Shown here one piece after another: positions 1 through 8,567 of a DNA stretch of 64,000 nt. Position numbers and translations under genes: made by a program. The notes beneath the pieces are model-generated. The model had not been told where the DNA came from, did no database searches, and was given only the letters and a program-made list of their open reading frames with translations. Position 1 is the first letter of the stretch. Each line of letters starts with the position of its first letter. The DNA comes from Saprospiraceae bacterium (GTDB lineage: Bacteria > Bacteroidota > Bacteroidia > Chitinophagales > Saprospiraceae). Location of the stretch: the NCBI GenBank assembly GCA_022841345.1, contig JALHRR010000007.1:62001-126000 (forward strand), given 5' to 3'.

Positions 1-2
1 AA

Positions 3-180
3 TTAAATGTATCTGAAGATTTGCAATGGGAAGTAATGGTCAATGATTTGGATAATCATTGTAATTCAATCGGCAATAAACTGCTGAATCCCAACATTTT
101 CACCCGAAAAGCCATTCAGTTTATCAAACTCTTTGAAAGGCAGTCAGTGGCTCAGCAGATTCATCTTATCAGGAATTAAA
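3..180 (+). CDS. 3' end of an unidentified CDS, apparently frameshifted
   Basis: An open frame enters from the left edge and runs to a TGA at 135-137. A second frame, shifted by one base at a run of four T (120-123), continues with plausible coding sequence (ending ...QQIHLIRN) to a TAA at 178-180. The amino acids on both sides of the T run join naturally (KAIQF then IKLFERQ), so a single gene with a one-base insertion, real or from sequencing, is the likeliest reading. The family is not recognisable from about 58 residues. Alternatively the protein simply ends at 137. Confidence 0.3.
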
Positions 181-231
181 GTTTTATCCTCTGGTTATTG
201 GCGGCAAATCTCCGGCTTTCTCGTTGTAAGG

Positions 232-366
232 TGATGTCTTGCTGCGCCTTCGGCTTGCAAGGTGATGTTTCATCTTAGCTTCGCTGCGAAGAAGTGATGT
301 TTTGCTACTTTTTTCGGCTATGCCTCAAAAGTAGCAAGGTGATGTGCGAGCGGAGCTCGCGGTTGT
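232..366 (+). repeat. Hairpin array A: GTGATGT-spaced triple hairpin
   Basis: Four exact GTGATGT heptamers lie at 232-238, 263-269, 295-301 and 340-346. Between them are inverted repeats of 24 nt (CTTGC/GCAAG stem, GCC-TTC-GGC tip), 25 nt (imperfect, AGC-TTC-GCT tip) and 38 nt (TTGCTACTTTT/AAAAGTAGCAA). A fourth small stem, GCGAGC-GGA-GCTCGC, occupies 347-361 and runs into GCTCGCGGTTG (356-366), an 11-mer that also follows array B near 49931. The same layout recurs at 24407-24526 (reverse) and 49772-49941. Function unknown. Confidence 0.8.
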
Positions 367-443
367 ATGTAGGGTGGGTGTGTGGGTTAAGATTCAAACC
401 AACATGAAGTCAGAACTGGCTTTTATCCATTCTATGGTCCACA

Positions 444-480
444 CACAAAACTCAAAACTCGAACCGGCTGTTTGCGAGAA
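444..480 (+). repeat. AAAACTC heptamer pair with GGCTGTTTGC tail
   Basis: Two tandem AAAACTC units (447-460) are followed by AACCGGCTGTTTGC. The same composite is found at 1402-1441. It follows hairpin array A after a GT-rich stretch (GGGTGGGTGTGTGGG at about 372). An open frame of 64 codons across this region (344-538) is repeat-derived and not credited as a gene. Confidence 0.55.
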
Positions 481-526
481 GGTAGATGGTAGAAGCATAG
501 GTTCAACGATTATCAAGAAAGTAGTT

Positions 527-1147
527 TCACTCAAATAGCATTTCAAAAATCAAATAATGCTTAATCCCAAATTTTTCTCCCCATGTCTCAATGTCCTTAC
601 CGGCACTTCCCACTTCGCAGTATGCTCTGACACCACCTTCTTTTTCATATGGTAAAATATACGCCAGAAAGTAGAATTTCTTGTTATATCCTATTTCCAT
701 TTTACTCTCCTGTGCTATATTTCTCAAACTGTAAGCGTCAGAATCAATTGCATCATATTCTGAGGAGATTTCAAAATTAGGAAACATAAATGTCATTTTA
801 AGTTTATTGTCATAAGTGTGTTTGGCTATCACTTTTATTTTCAATACCGTATCATTGACCATCTCAAACTGTCTGATACCTATTGATTTACTATCAAAAA
901 CTACTGACTCCTCCTTTAATTTGCCATCCCAAATTTCTTTGACTGTCAACTTATATTTTTTGTCTTTTAATTCATTTCCAGTGAAAAATACCTTCATATA
1001 GTTAATGCCTTCAAACCGCATTATGTCATTTAATTCTTGATTTTCAGAAAAGAACTGGGTAGTCATTTTTAACTCATTTTCTGAGTTTTGACTATAGGCC
1101 GATAATGGTATTAATATGCAACAGAAAAGGATTAAGAGGTTTTTCAT
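527..1147 (-). CDS. Hypothetical secreted protein
   Basis: This encodes 206 residues with a clear Sec signal peptide: MKN, a hydrophobic run LLILFCCILIPL, and a probable cleavage site after SAYS before QNSEN. The mature part is a lysine-rich soluble domain without transmembrane segments; I do not recognise its family. It ends IFEMLFE. No partner genes are adjacent: hairpin array A lies downstream and repeat-bearing sequence lies upstream. A periplasmic or outer-membrane-associated location is inferred from the signal peptide only; there is no lipobox cysteine and no T9SS tail. Confidence 0.7.
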   Translation of the reverse strand: MKNLLILFCCILIPLSAYSQNSENELKMTTQFFSENQELNDIMRFEGINYMKVFFTGNELKDKKYKLTVKEIWDGKLKEESVVFDSKSIGIRQFEMVNDTVLKIKVIAKHTYDNKLKMTFMFPNFEISSEYDAIDSDAYSLRNIAQESKMEIGYNKKFYFLAYILPYEKEGGVRAYCEVGSAGKDIETWGEKFGIKHYLIFEMLFE

Positions 1148-1498
1148 CAGATAACTTTGATTAAAAGATTTATGAAATTACTAAATCATGCCTATAACGT
1201 GGTCGTAAATCAAAATATTTTGTGATGTTTTAACTGTCATAATAGTATTCTTTAACAGCATATATTCCAGATTAAAACACTACAAGGTAATCTATTCCTC
1301 AACCTTCGGCTCACGGTTTAGTGGAGGGTGGGTGTGCGGGTTATTGGGAGAAACGGGTATGAAATATTCAAAGCAATATGTAGTCGGAACTTGGAAAGTT
1401 CACACATAAAACTCAAAACTCAAACCGGCTGTTTGCCAGAAGCCAGAAGCAAGCTGTGGCTGTTGCTCGAAGCTCGAAGCTCGTGGCTCCCAGCTTCT
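1148..1498. repeat. Gene-free stretch with three heptanucleotide repeat sets
   Basis: The stretch from about 1301 resembles the tail of hairpin array A (TTCGGCTCACGGTT, then GGAGGGTGGGTGTG). AAAACTC occurs twice (1408-1421), followed by AAACCGGCTGTTTGC; GCCAGAA twice (1435-1448); and GCTCGAA, GCTCGAA, GCTCGTG (1465-1485). All are exact 7-bp periods with unrelated words. Part 1148-1300 is AT-rich and holds nothing I can name. The repeats directly abut the end of the helicase gene. Confidence 0.6.
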
Positions 1499-2826
1499 TC
1501 AAACAACACTAATCCTAACTTTCTTAGTCTTGAGTTTACTATTGTTGGTTTTTTGTACAAGCTTTTCAGCAATTTCCTCATGTACACCGACATAGCAGGA
1601 ATCTTGTTTGACTTCAATAGTTCCCAGCTGTTCTTTTTGAATATGACCCTGTTTTAGTAGAAATCCGGCGATATCTCCTTTTGATATTTTATCTCTTCTC
1701 CCTCCCGAAATATACAGTGTTTGCCATTTTTGCAATGATGGTGATTGTGCGGCCGGCAGCTCATCAATATCAAGACTTTCAACTACAGTTTCCTGAATGA
1801 AATCGGGCAATATTTCTTCTTTCCATTGTAGAATGTAAGCTATACCATCACGGTTCATACGGGCAGTTCTCCCATTTCTGTGTGTGAATTCTTTTTCAGT
1901 AAGCGGAATATGATAATGAAGTATAAATTTTATTTCGGGAATATCCAGACCACGGGCAGCCAGGTCTGTTGCCAGAAGTAGTTGAGTCGTTCCATTTCTG
2001 AATTTAATTAAAGCACGCTCACGATCCATTTGTTCCATGCCTCCATGAAAGCTCTCGTGCGGAATTTGATTCTCCGTCAAAAAGGCACTCACTCGCTCGA
2101 GTGCATCCTTGAAATTACAGAATACAATTCCCGGTTGAGGGCCTATAAATTCCAATGCTTTTTTCAATGGTTGCAATTTATCCTTTTCAGAAGAAAGAAT
2201 GGCTTTGATAGTCAGATGAGAACCGTCCTCCTGAAGGTGATTGATATAAATCGGTTTTTGCAAACCAACAAACTGGGGAATCAGAGCATCGTGAGTAGCT
2301 GAAGTAAGAATCCTTTGCTGAACACTAGGAAGGGATTGAATAATTTCGGTCATTTCTTTTTCAAAGCCAATTTCCAGGGACTTGTCAAATTCATCAGAAC
2401 GATGGTATTTATATATGCCAATGAGAATTTATCCCTTCTTAATCTGTCAGCTATTCTCCCTGGTGTGCCAATGAGGATGGCCGGGCGATGTTTTAGATCA
2501 ATTTTATCCAGTGTTCCGGAACGACCACCATACACAGCATTCACCTTGAAACCGGATCCCATTTTGCGGGCTACCTGTTCAATTTGTTGGGCCAGTTCGC
2601 GTGAAGGAACAAGTATAAGAAGTTGAATCTCGTCGCAATTGGCGTCTAGTTTTTCAATTAAAGGCAGCAAAAAGGCTAAAGTTTTACCGGTACCGGTAGG
2701 TGAAAGCAGTACGACATCCGACTTGGATCGAATTTTTTTACCGGCCTCTACCTGCATCGCATTAAGAGCTTTAATGTCGAATTTATCAAGGAAAATGTCT
2801 GATTGCTCTTTTGTGTTTTTGGTCAT
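1499..2826 (-). CDS. DEAD-box RNA helicase, DbpA-like, split by a frameshift
   Basis: Two overlapping frames (2350-2826 and 1499-2353) together make one DEAD-box helicase of about 442 residues. The first holds the Q-motif region, motif I (SPTGTGKT), PSRELA, GG and TPGR; it then derails after INTIVL. One base is missing in the Leu codon at about 2396; restoring it gives IVL-DEFD-KSLEIGFEKE, where DEFD is the motif II (DEAD) box, joined to the second frame. That frame holds SAT, the helicase C domain, ARGLD (motif V) and HRNGRTAR (motif VI). The last 75 residues match the RRM-like DbpA RNA-binding fold that targets 23S rRNA in the E. coli family member. The role would be ATP-dependent RNA remodelling, probably ribosome assembly. 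The frameshift is either a sequencing error or inactivation; there is no obvious slippery heptamer. Confidence 0.8.
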
Positions 2827-3399
2827 TTGCTGATATGCTTATTATTCTATTTGTATGCCAGGTTTAATGAAAAGATAGCTTTATGTCTATAATTTACGAA
2901 GGCATTATTGACTTTGGAGCACAAATATACGCCGATATCATTGATAAACCCTTAGCAGCCGTTTCGTCGAAAGTTGTAAGTATTTCGGGGATGAATTGAA
3001 AATTCATGAGATATGGAATCGAAGTATTCTTCAAACCTACGGTGACGACTATCGCTTATTTTTCAAGGAATCTTTTTTCAAATCCTATCAATCTTCACAA
3101 ACTTTCCACTAAGTACCCGCACTCAAAACCTCAATCTTTTCAATCTTCCCGAACTCTCCACAAATTACTCACACACAAAACTTCAATCCTATAAATCTTC
3201 CCAAACCCTCCACAAATTACTCTCACTCAAAACCTCAATCCTATCAATCCTAATTATGATTTATTTTTATAATATTAACTACCTTTACAGGCAGAAACCT
3301 GTTGTTTGAGAGGATCTCAGCGTATCCGGGGATTTTCCTTAATGAACGATAGGATTTCAATTTGCATTTAAGTATAAAATTGAACTACATCATACCTGC
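2827..3399. other. Gene-free stretch with a possible gene remnant and CAATC-type repeats
   Basis: An ATG at 2883 opens 38 codons (MSIIYEGIIDFGAQIYAD...) to a TGA at 2997-2999; a +1 change shortly before the stop would extend it by about 40 protein-like residues (ELKIHEIWNRSILQTYGDDY...) to about 3110. This could be a decayed gene; the family is not recognised. From about 3085 to 3255 the sequence is built of degenerate units such as CAATCTT, TCCCAAACTC and CACAAATTACTCACAC, the family also seen at 21940-22110, 32340-32449 and 47231-47515. Confidence 0.45.
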
Positions 3400-4026
3400 A
3401 TGAAATATACTTCACGACTAATTGAAGAGGCAGTAGAAGCGCTGAGTTTGCTTCCAAGCATAGGCAAAAAATCGGCTCTCAGACTGGTATTGTATCTCCT
3501 CAGTCAGAATAAGGACAAATCAGATCGAATTTCAAAAGCTATCCATAAACTCAGCACAGAAATAAAGTCTTGCCAAAAATGCCATGCTTATGCAGATACC
3601 ACTATCTGCAGTATTTGCGCGGATAGCAGGAGGAGTAAGAAGGTAATCTGTGTGGTAGAATCCGTCAGGGACCTGATGGCTATAGAAGAGACGCAACAAT
3701 ACAATGGAACGTACCACATACTGGGAGGACTGATTTCGCCACTGGATGGGAGAGGCCCCGATGATATTCATATTGCTTCATTGATTCATCGCGTAACGGA
3801 GGATCAGGCAGATGAACTGATCATGGCCATCAGCCCGACCATTGAAGGTGAAACAACTATCTACTATATTTCCAGGTTGCTTGCAGAATCCAATGTAAGA
3901 ATTTCAGTCATTTCCAGGGGTGTATCTTTTGCTGGCGAACTGGAATATGCAGATGAACTTACACTGGGCCGCTCCATCCAATCCCGAATTCCATATCATC
4001 AGAAATCGCTGAGTTCTGAAGTATAA
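3400..4026 (+). CDS. recR: Recombination protein RecR
   Basis: The 208-residue product has standard RecR length and order. An N-terminal helix-hairpin-helix region carries LLPSIGKKSALRL (18-29). A four-cysteine zinc finger follows (C58, C61, C70, C73), then a Toprim domain from about residue 80 with VVES (E87) and the ILGGLISPLDG segment. RecR acts with RecO, and in many bacteria RecF, to load RecA on gapped single-stranded DNA in the cytoplasm. The ATG at 3400 is the only start that preserves the N-terminal HhH. It is the first of a plus-strand run; the next gene starts 15 nt after the stop. Confidence 0.96.
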   Translation: MKYTSRLIEEAVEALSLLPSIGKKSALRLVLYLLSQNKDKSDRISKAIHKLSTEIKSCQKCHAYADTTICSICADSRRSKKVICVVESVRDLMAIEETQQYNGTYHILGGLISPLDGRGPDDIHIASLIHRVTEDQADELIMAISPTIEGETTIYYISRLLAESNVRISVISRGVSFAGELEYADELTLGRSIQSRIPYHQKSLSSEV

Positions 4027-4041
4027 GGCACATGCCTGCTT

Positions 4042-5976
4042 ATGAAACTATCTGTCATCATTGTCAATTATAATGTACGCTACTTTCTGGAGCAGTGTAT
4101 TCATTCAGTGTACAGAGCGGCAGGATCCATTGGTTTAGAAGTTATCGTGGTTGATAATCAGTCCTCGGACGGCTCAGTTGAAATGCTGAGACAAAAATTT
4201 CCGGAAGTCAAACTGATTGCCAATCAGCACAATCCGGGTTTTTCCATTGCTAATAATCAGGGACTTGCAATCGCGCAGGGAGAATATATCTTATTTCTCA
4301 ATCCGGATACATTAGTTGCAGAAGATTGCTTCGAGAGTTGTTTGCAAGAAATGGATTCGCAGCCAAAGAATGGTGCACTGGGAGTGCGTATGCTGGACGG
4401 ATCAGGAAGATATTTGCCGGAATCCAAGCGGGGATTGCCGACTTTCAGAGTGGCATTGTTCAAAATGTGCGGTCTGCATCATCTCTTTCCCGGATCAGCT
4501 TTTTTCAATCGATATTACATGGGACAGATTGCCGAAATGGAAGCAGCTGATGTAGAGGTTTTGTGCGGAGCGTTTATGTTGATGCGAAAATCCCTGCTGG
4601 ATATGATTGGTGGATTTGATGAGCGTTTCTTCATGTATGGTGAGGATATTGATCTGTCTTATAGAGTAACTCAGGCAGGATTTCGGGTGCGTTACTTGCC
4701 CCAAACAAGCATTATTCATTACAAAGGGGAGTCGACGAAGAAAGGAAGTCTTAACTATGTGAAGCATTTTTATAATGCTATGATTCTTTTCTCTGAAAAG
4801 CATTTTCAGGGAAGTTATAGTGGCGGGTTAAGGATGATGATGAGGTTGGGAATTTACGGAACTGCTACTCTGGCAGTGCTGCGTAATTTCACAAAAAAGA
4901 TTTTCTGGCCCGTCATGGATATCCTGTTACTGGTACTGGTTTTTCTCATTACAAAGATTTTCTGGGCTACATGGTATCATGAAAACCCGGAGTATTATAC
5001 GGATGAATATTATTACTTCAATATTCCGATTTTTGCAGGATTGTGGTTCCTGAGTCTCTATTTTTCAGGAGTTTATGAAACACCATACAAAATCAGCAGG
5101 CTCATCAAAGCGATGTTTGCAGGTTTATTACTGAATGGACTGGTATATGGTTTGCTCAGTGAAGGGCACAGGCCATCCCGGGCAATTCTGCTGCTGGGGT
5201 TTATGTTTACTACCCTGGGTATGACCCTTATTCGCAGTTTGATACACAAGCTGCAATACAAGAAATTGCCATTTGGTACAAGCACGAATAAGCGGATCGG
5301 ACTGGTTGGAAATTTGGATCAGTGGAATAAAATAAACGAAGTCGATAGTTCCGGACAGGAGTTGGTTGGATGGGTAGGAGAAGGTGCTGATACTTCTTCA
5401 AATCATTTGGGGCAAGTTGATGATTTACAGGATATTGTCCGTATTCATCAGTTAGATGAATTAATTTTTTCTGCGGATATTCTTCCGATTGCAGTGATCA
5501 TGAAATGGATGAAAACCCTGGGACCTGATGTGATGTACAAGATCGCCACTCCGGGATCGGAAGGAATAGTCGGATCTCATTCCAAGAATTCCAGCGGACA
5601 ATGGTACACATTTGATGTCAATTATAAATTGTCCAAAGCGGAGTATCGGAGAATGAAGCGCGTGATTGATGTGATACTGAGCCTGGGTATGATTTTGGGA
5701 AGCCCTGTCTTGATTTGGACTTTCAAAAACAAATCTCAATGGTGGTCAAATGTTTTCAATGTTCTTGGTGGAAGTAAATCTATTGTTGGGTATGGATCGG
5801 ATGATATTACTTCATTGCCAGCAATCAAACCGGGAGTGCTTACAGTTTCAGGCAGACAACATTCACGAAGTGCCAATGCAGCCTGGATGGATATGGATTA
5901 TGCCCGCAATTATTCCATCTGGAAAGACTTTGAAATTTTAGCTAATCAATGGTCCTTTTTTGATCAAAAAAATTAG
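4042..5976 (+). CDS. GT2 glycosyltransferase fused to a degenerate polyprenyl sugar-phosphotransferase module
   Basis: The product has 644 residues. Residues 1-255 form a GT2 (GT-A) domain: VSVIIVNYN-like start, VVDNQSSDGS (36-45), LNPDT (86-90) and GEDIDLSYR (200-208), as in rhamnosyl/galactosyl-type transferases that use nucleotide sugars. Several hydrophobic segments follow (about 290-310, 328-345, 355-372, 382-398), then a soluble nucleotide-binding-like region (415-500). The C-terminal part (535-640) resembles the WcaJ/PHPT family: KRVIDVILSLGMILGSPVLIW membrane hairpin, GGSKSIVGYGSDD, KPGV, and RNYSIWKDFEIL. The basic loop and DE catalytic pair expected before the NVLxGxxSIVG motif are not recognisable, so this module is probably non-catalytic. 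Role inferred: surface polysaccharide synthesis at the inner membrane. The start follows recR by 15 nt, suggesting co-transcription. Confidence 0.85.
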   Translation: MKLSVIIVNYNVRYFLEQCIHSVYRAAGSIGLEVIVVDNQSSDGSVEMLRQKFPEVKLIANQHNPGFSIANNQGLAIAQGEYILFLNPDTLVAEDCFESCLQEMDSQPKNGALGVRMLDGSGRYLPESKRGLPTFRVALFKMCGLHHLFPGSAFFNRYYMGQIAEMEAADVEVLCGAFMLMRKSLLDMIGGFDERFFMYGEDIDLSYRVTQAGFRVRYLPQTSIIHYKGESTKKGSLNYVKHFYNAMILFSEKHFQGSYSGGLRMMMRLGIYGTATLAVLRNFTKKIFWPVMDILLLVLVFLITKIFWATWYHENPEYYTDEYYYFNIPIFAGLWFLSLYFSGVYETPYKISRLIKAMFAGLLLNGLVYGLLSEGHRPSRAILLLGFMFTTLGMTLIRSLIHKLQYKKLPFGTSTNKRIGLVGNLDQWNKINEVDSSGQELVGWVGEGADTSSNHLGQVDDLQDIVRIHQLDELIFSADILPIAVIMKWMKTLGPDVMYKIATPGSEGIVGSHSKNSSGQWYTFDVNYKLSKAEYRRMKRVIDVILSLGMILGSPVLIWTFKNKSQWWSNVFNVLGGSKSIVGYGSDDITSLPAIKPGVLTVSGRQHSRSANAAWMDMDYARNYSIWKDFEILANQWSFFDQKN

Positions 5977-5982
5977 AATATA

Positions 5983-7188
5983 ATGCAGGATCTCAAAACA
6001 AAAATACAAAGAAAAGCCTCTGAAATTTGGTCAGAAATTGTTGAAGTACGTCGTCACCTGCATGCACATCCTGAGCTCTCTTTCGAAGAAAAAGAAACCA
6101 GTGCATATGTTTCTGCATATCTGAATAAACTTGGCATCGAACATAGAACCGGAATAGGAGGATACGGAATTGTAGGGCATATTTATGGTAATAACCCTGA
6201 GTCAGGCATGGTGGCTTTGCGAGCTGATATGGATGCGCTACCAATTTCTGAAGAAAATGAAGTTTCATATTGTTCAACTAACCCAGGTGTGATGCATGCC
6301 TGCGGGCACGATGTACATACTTCCAATTTATTGGGGGTGGCTAATATTTTGAATAGTTTAAAAAATGAGTTTTCCGGTACAATCCGGTTGATTTTTCAAC
6401 CTGCAGAAGAGAAATTTCCCGGTGGGGCTTCTCTAATGATCGCCGAAGGGGTGTTACAGAGCCCCGTTCCGGATTGTATTATCGGAATGCATGTTTATCC
6501 TCAGATGGAAGCAGGTCAGGCCGGTCTTAGACCCGGTCCATATATGGCTTCAGCTGATGAGATTTATGTGACAGTGAAAGGGAAGGGAGGTCATGGAGCC
6601 TTGCCTCATGATACTGTTGATACAGTGATGATTACTTCCCAGATGATCAATGCTTTACAAACCATCGTGAGCAGAAGTTCTGACCCTACGATCCCCAGCG
6701 TATTGACATTTGGTAAAATTCAATCAAAAGGTGGTGCGACTAATGTAATTCCGGACGAATTATATCTGGAAGGTACTTTTCGCACAATGAATGAACCCTG
6801 GCGAGAAAAAGCACATAAGCTGATCATGCGCACTGCAAATGGGGTAGTAGAGGCCCTTGGAGGGACTGTTGATTTCAATATTGTGAAAGGGTATCCTTTT
6901 CTGGTGAATGATCCGGAGCTTTCTCAATGGATCTATGATGATATGGATGAATATCTGGGCAAAGAGAACAATCAGATTCTCCCTATTCGCATGACTGCTG
7001 AAGATTTTGCTTACTATTGTCACCATATTCCGGCTGTATTTTTCAGAATCGGAACCTCAAATCATGCTAAAAAACTAGGTGCACCCCTGCACACTTCCAG
7101 ATTTAATGTGGATGAAAAATGCCTTGAAACCAGCACAGGATTGATGTCCTGGTGTGCTCTTCAGCGCTTAAATGCTCTCCAAAAATAA
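5983..7188 (+). CDS. M20-family amidohydrolase (N-acyl amino acid / hippurate hydrolase type)
   Basis: The 401-residue product has the M20D/aminoacylase layout. RRHLHAHPELSFEE (23-36) opens it; ADMDALP (81-87) and MHACGHDVHT (104-113) contribute metal ligands; QPAEE (139-143) holds the catalytic Glu pair; and GAPLHTSRF sits near the C-terminus. The dimerisation domain is intervening, starting about GKGGHGALPH. These metal-dependent cytoplasmic enzymes remove acyl groups from amino acids; the substrate cannot be read from sequence. The gene starts 6 nt after the GT2 fusion gene and has no signal peptide. Confidence 0.92.
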   Translation: MQDLKTKIQRKASEIWSEIVEVRRHLHAHPELSFEEKETSAYVSAYLNKLGIEHRTGIGGYGIVGHIYGNNPESGMVALRADMDALPISEENEVSYCSTNPGVMHACGHDVHTSNLLGVANILNSLKNEFSGTIRLIFQPAEEKFPGGASLMIAEGVLQSPVPDCIIGMHVYPQMEAGQAGLRPGPYMASADEIYVTVKGKGGHGALPHDTVDTVMITSQMINALQTIVSRSSDPTIPSVLTFGKIQSKGGATNVIPDELYLEGTFRTMNEPWREKAHKLIMRTANGVVEALGGTVDFNIVKGYPFLVNDPELSQWIYDDMDEYLGKENNQILPIRMTAEDFAYYCHHIPAVFFRIGTSNHAKKLGAPLHTSRFNVDEKCLETSTGLMSWCALQRLNALQK

Positions 7189-7286
7189 AATTCTCCTGTA
7201 AAAAGTACATTTATTCAAAACCTTGTCATACTTTTACATATAAGTTTTTTATTTAATTTGTCTTACACTGAATCTGCAATTGCATT

Positions 7287-8564
7287 ATGGCAAAAATTCT
7301 GATCGTTGATGATGAGAGTAGTATTCGCAGGACCCTGCGTGAAATACTGGAGTATGAAAAGTATCAGATAGAAGAAGCCACAGATGGGCTTGATTGTCTG
7401 GTAAAACTCAAGCAGGGACAATATGATGTCATTATTCTGGACATTAAAATGCCCAAAATGGATGGCATAGAAACGCTCGAGAGAATTCAAATTCTCTGCC
7501 CGGATACACCCGTAATTATGATTTCAGGTCACGCCAATATCGACACGGCAGTTGAAGCTGTGAAGAAAGGAGCATTTGACTTTATCTCCAAGCCACCTGA
7601 ACTGAACCGCCTGCTGATTACTATTCGCAATGCTATGGATCGTTCTTCCCTGGTTGTGGAGAAAAAAGTATTGCAGAGAAAGGTAAGCAAATTCAAGACG
7701 CACGATATGGTGGGACATTCTCCTTGCATGCTCAAAATTCGCGAAACAATCGAACGTGTGGCACCCACTGACGCACGGGTTTTAATCACCGGAGCGAATG
7801 GAACAGGAAAGGAGCTGGTAGCCCGCTGGATGCATGAATTAAGTCCCAGATCAGGCGAGACACTTGTTGAGGTCAATTGTGCTGCGATTCCTTCCGAATT
7901 GATTGAAAGTGAGTTGTTTGGACATGAGAAAGGAGCTTTTACTTCAGCTATAAAACAGCGGATTGGGAAGTTTGAACAGGCAAATGGAGGTACTTTATTT
8001 TTGGATGAAATTGGAGATATGAGTCTCTCTGCTCAGGCAAAAGTTTTGCGGGCACTTCAGGAGAATCGCATCACGAGAGTAGGAGGGGATAAAGAGATTG
8101 GAGTCAATGTTCGTGTAATTGCGGCAACCAATAAGGACCTTCGCAAAGAAATAGAAAAAGGAAAATTCAGAGAGGATTTATATCACAGACTGGCTGTCAT
8201 ACTGATTCATGTTCCAGATCTTAATGAGCGGAAAGAAGACATTCCTCAGCTTGTGGAGCATTTTAATGAGATCATCTGCAATGAATATGGGGTTCCTGCC
8301 AAGAAAATCGACAATGCGGCTATCAATGCATTGCAGGAAGTCAATTGGACAGGAAATATCAGAGAGCTGCGCAATGTAGTTGAAAGACTAATAATCCTCA
8401 GTGGAGAGAGTATTATGAAAAAAGACGTGGTACAATATGTAGTGCCTTCCAGCAAGGTTGTGCCTGATATGAGACAATTATTTGATAGTTTTGGCAGTAT
8501 TGAGGAAGTTCATAAGTATATTGACAAACTTTACAGAGAAGTTCACGCCTCAACAATCGACTAG
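7287..8564 (+). CDS. NtrC-type sigma-54 activator, receiver plus AAA+, without C-terminal HTH
   Basis: The product has 425 residues. Residues 1-118 are a receiver domain with acidic pocket D9/D10, phospho-acceptor D52 and K102. An AAA+ sigma-54 interaction domain follows (141-375): Walker A GANGTGK (169-175), the sigma-54 contact loop GAFTSA (216-221), Walker B LFLDE (237-241) and the sensor segment GNIRELRN. After residue 385 only about 40 residues remain, ending REVHASTID, with no Fis-type helix-turn-helix. Full NtrC proteins carry about 60-80 residues of DNA-binding domain here. Such truncated activators can work from solution (FlgR and some other known cases). The next gene starts 3 nt after the stop, so the two are probably one transcript. 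Confidence 0.93.
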   Translation: MAKILIVDDESSIRRTLREILEYEKYQIEEATDGLDCLVKLKQGQYDVIILDIKMPKMDGIETLERIQILCPDTPVIMISGHANIDTAVEAVKKGAFDFISKPPELNRLLITIRNAMDRSSLVVEKKVLQRKVSKFKTHDMVGHSPCMLKIRETIERVAPTDARVLITGANGTGKELVARWMHELSPRSGETLVEVNCAAIPSELIESELFGHEKGAFTSAIKQRIGKFEQANGGTLFLDEIGDMSLSAQAKVLRALQENRITRVGGDKEIGVNVRVIAATNKDLRKEIEKGKFREDLYHRLAVILIHVPDLNERKEDIPQLVEHFNEIICNEYGVPAKKIDNAAINALQEVNWTGNIRELRNVVERLIILSGESIMKKDVVQYVVPSSKVVPDMRQLFDSFGSIEEVHKYIDKLYREVHASTID

Positions 8565-8567
8565 TAC

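Noticed and set aside
232-346. CRISPR-like direct repeats with spacers (GTGATGT)
   Set aside because: The repeat is only 7 nt, and the intervening segments are themselves inverted repeats of conserved lengths.
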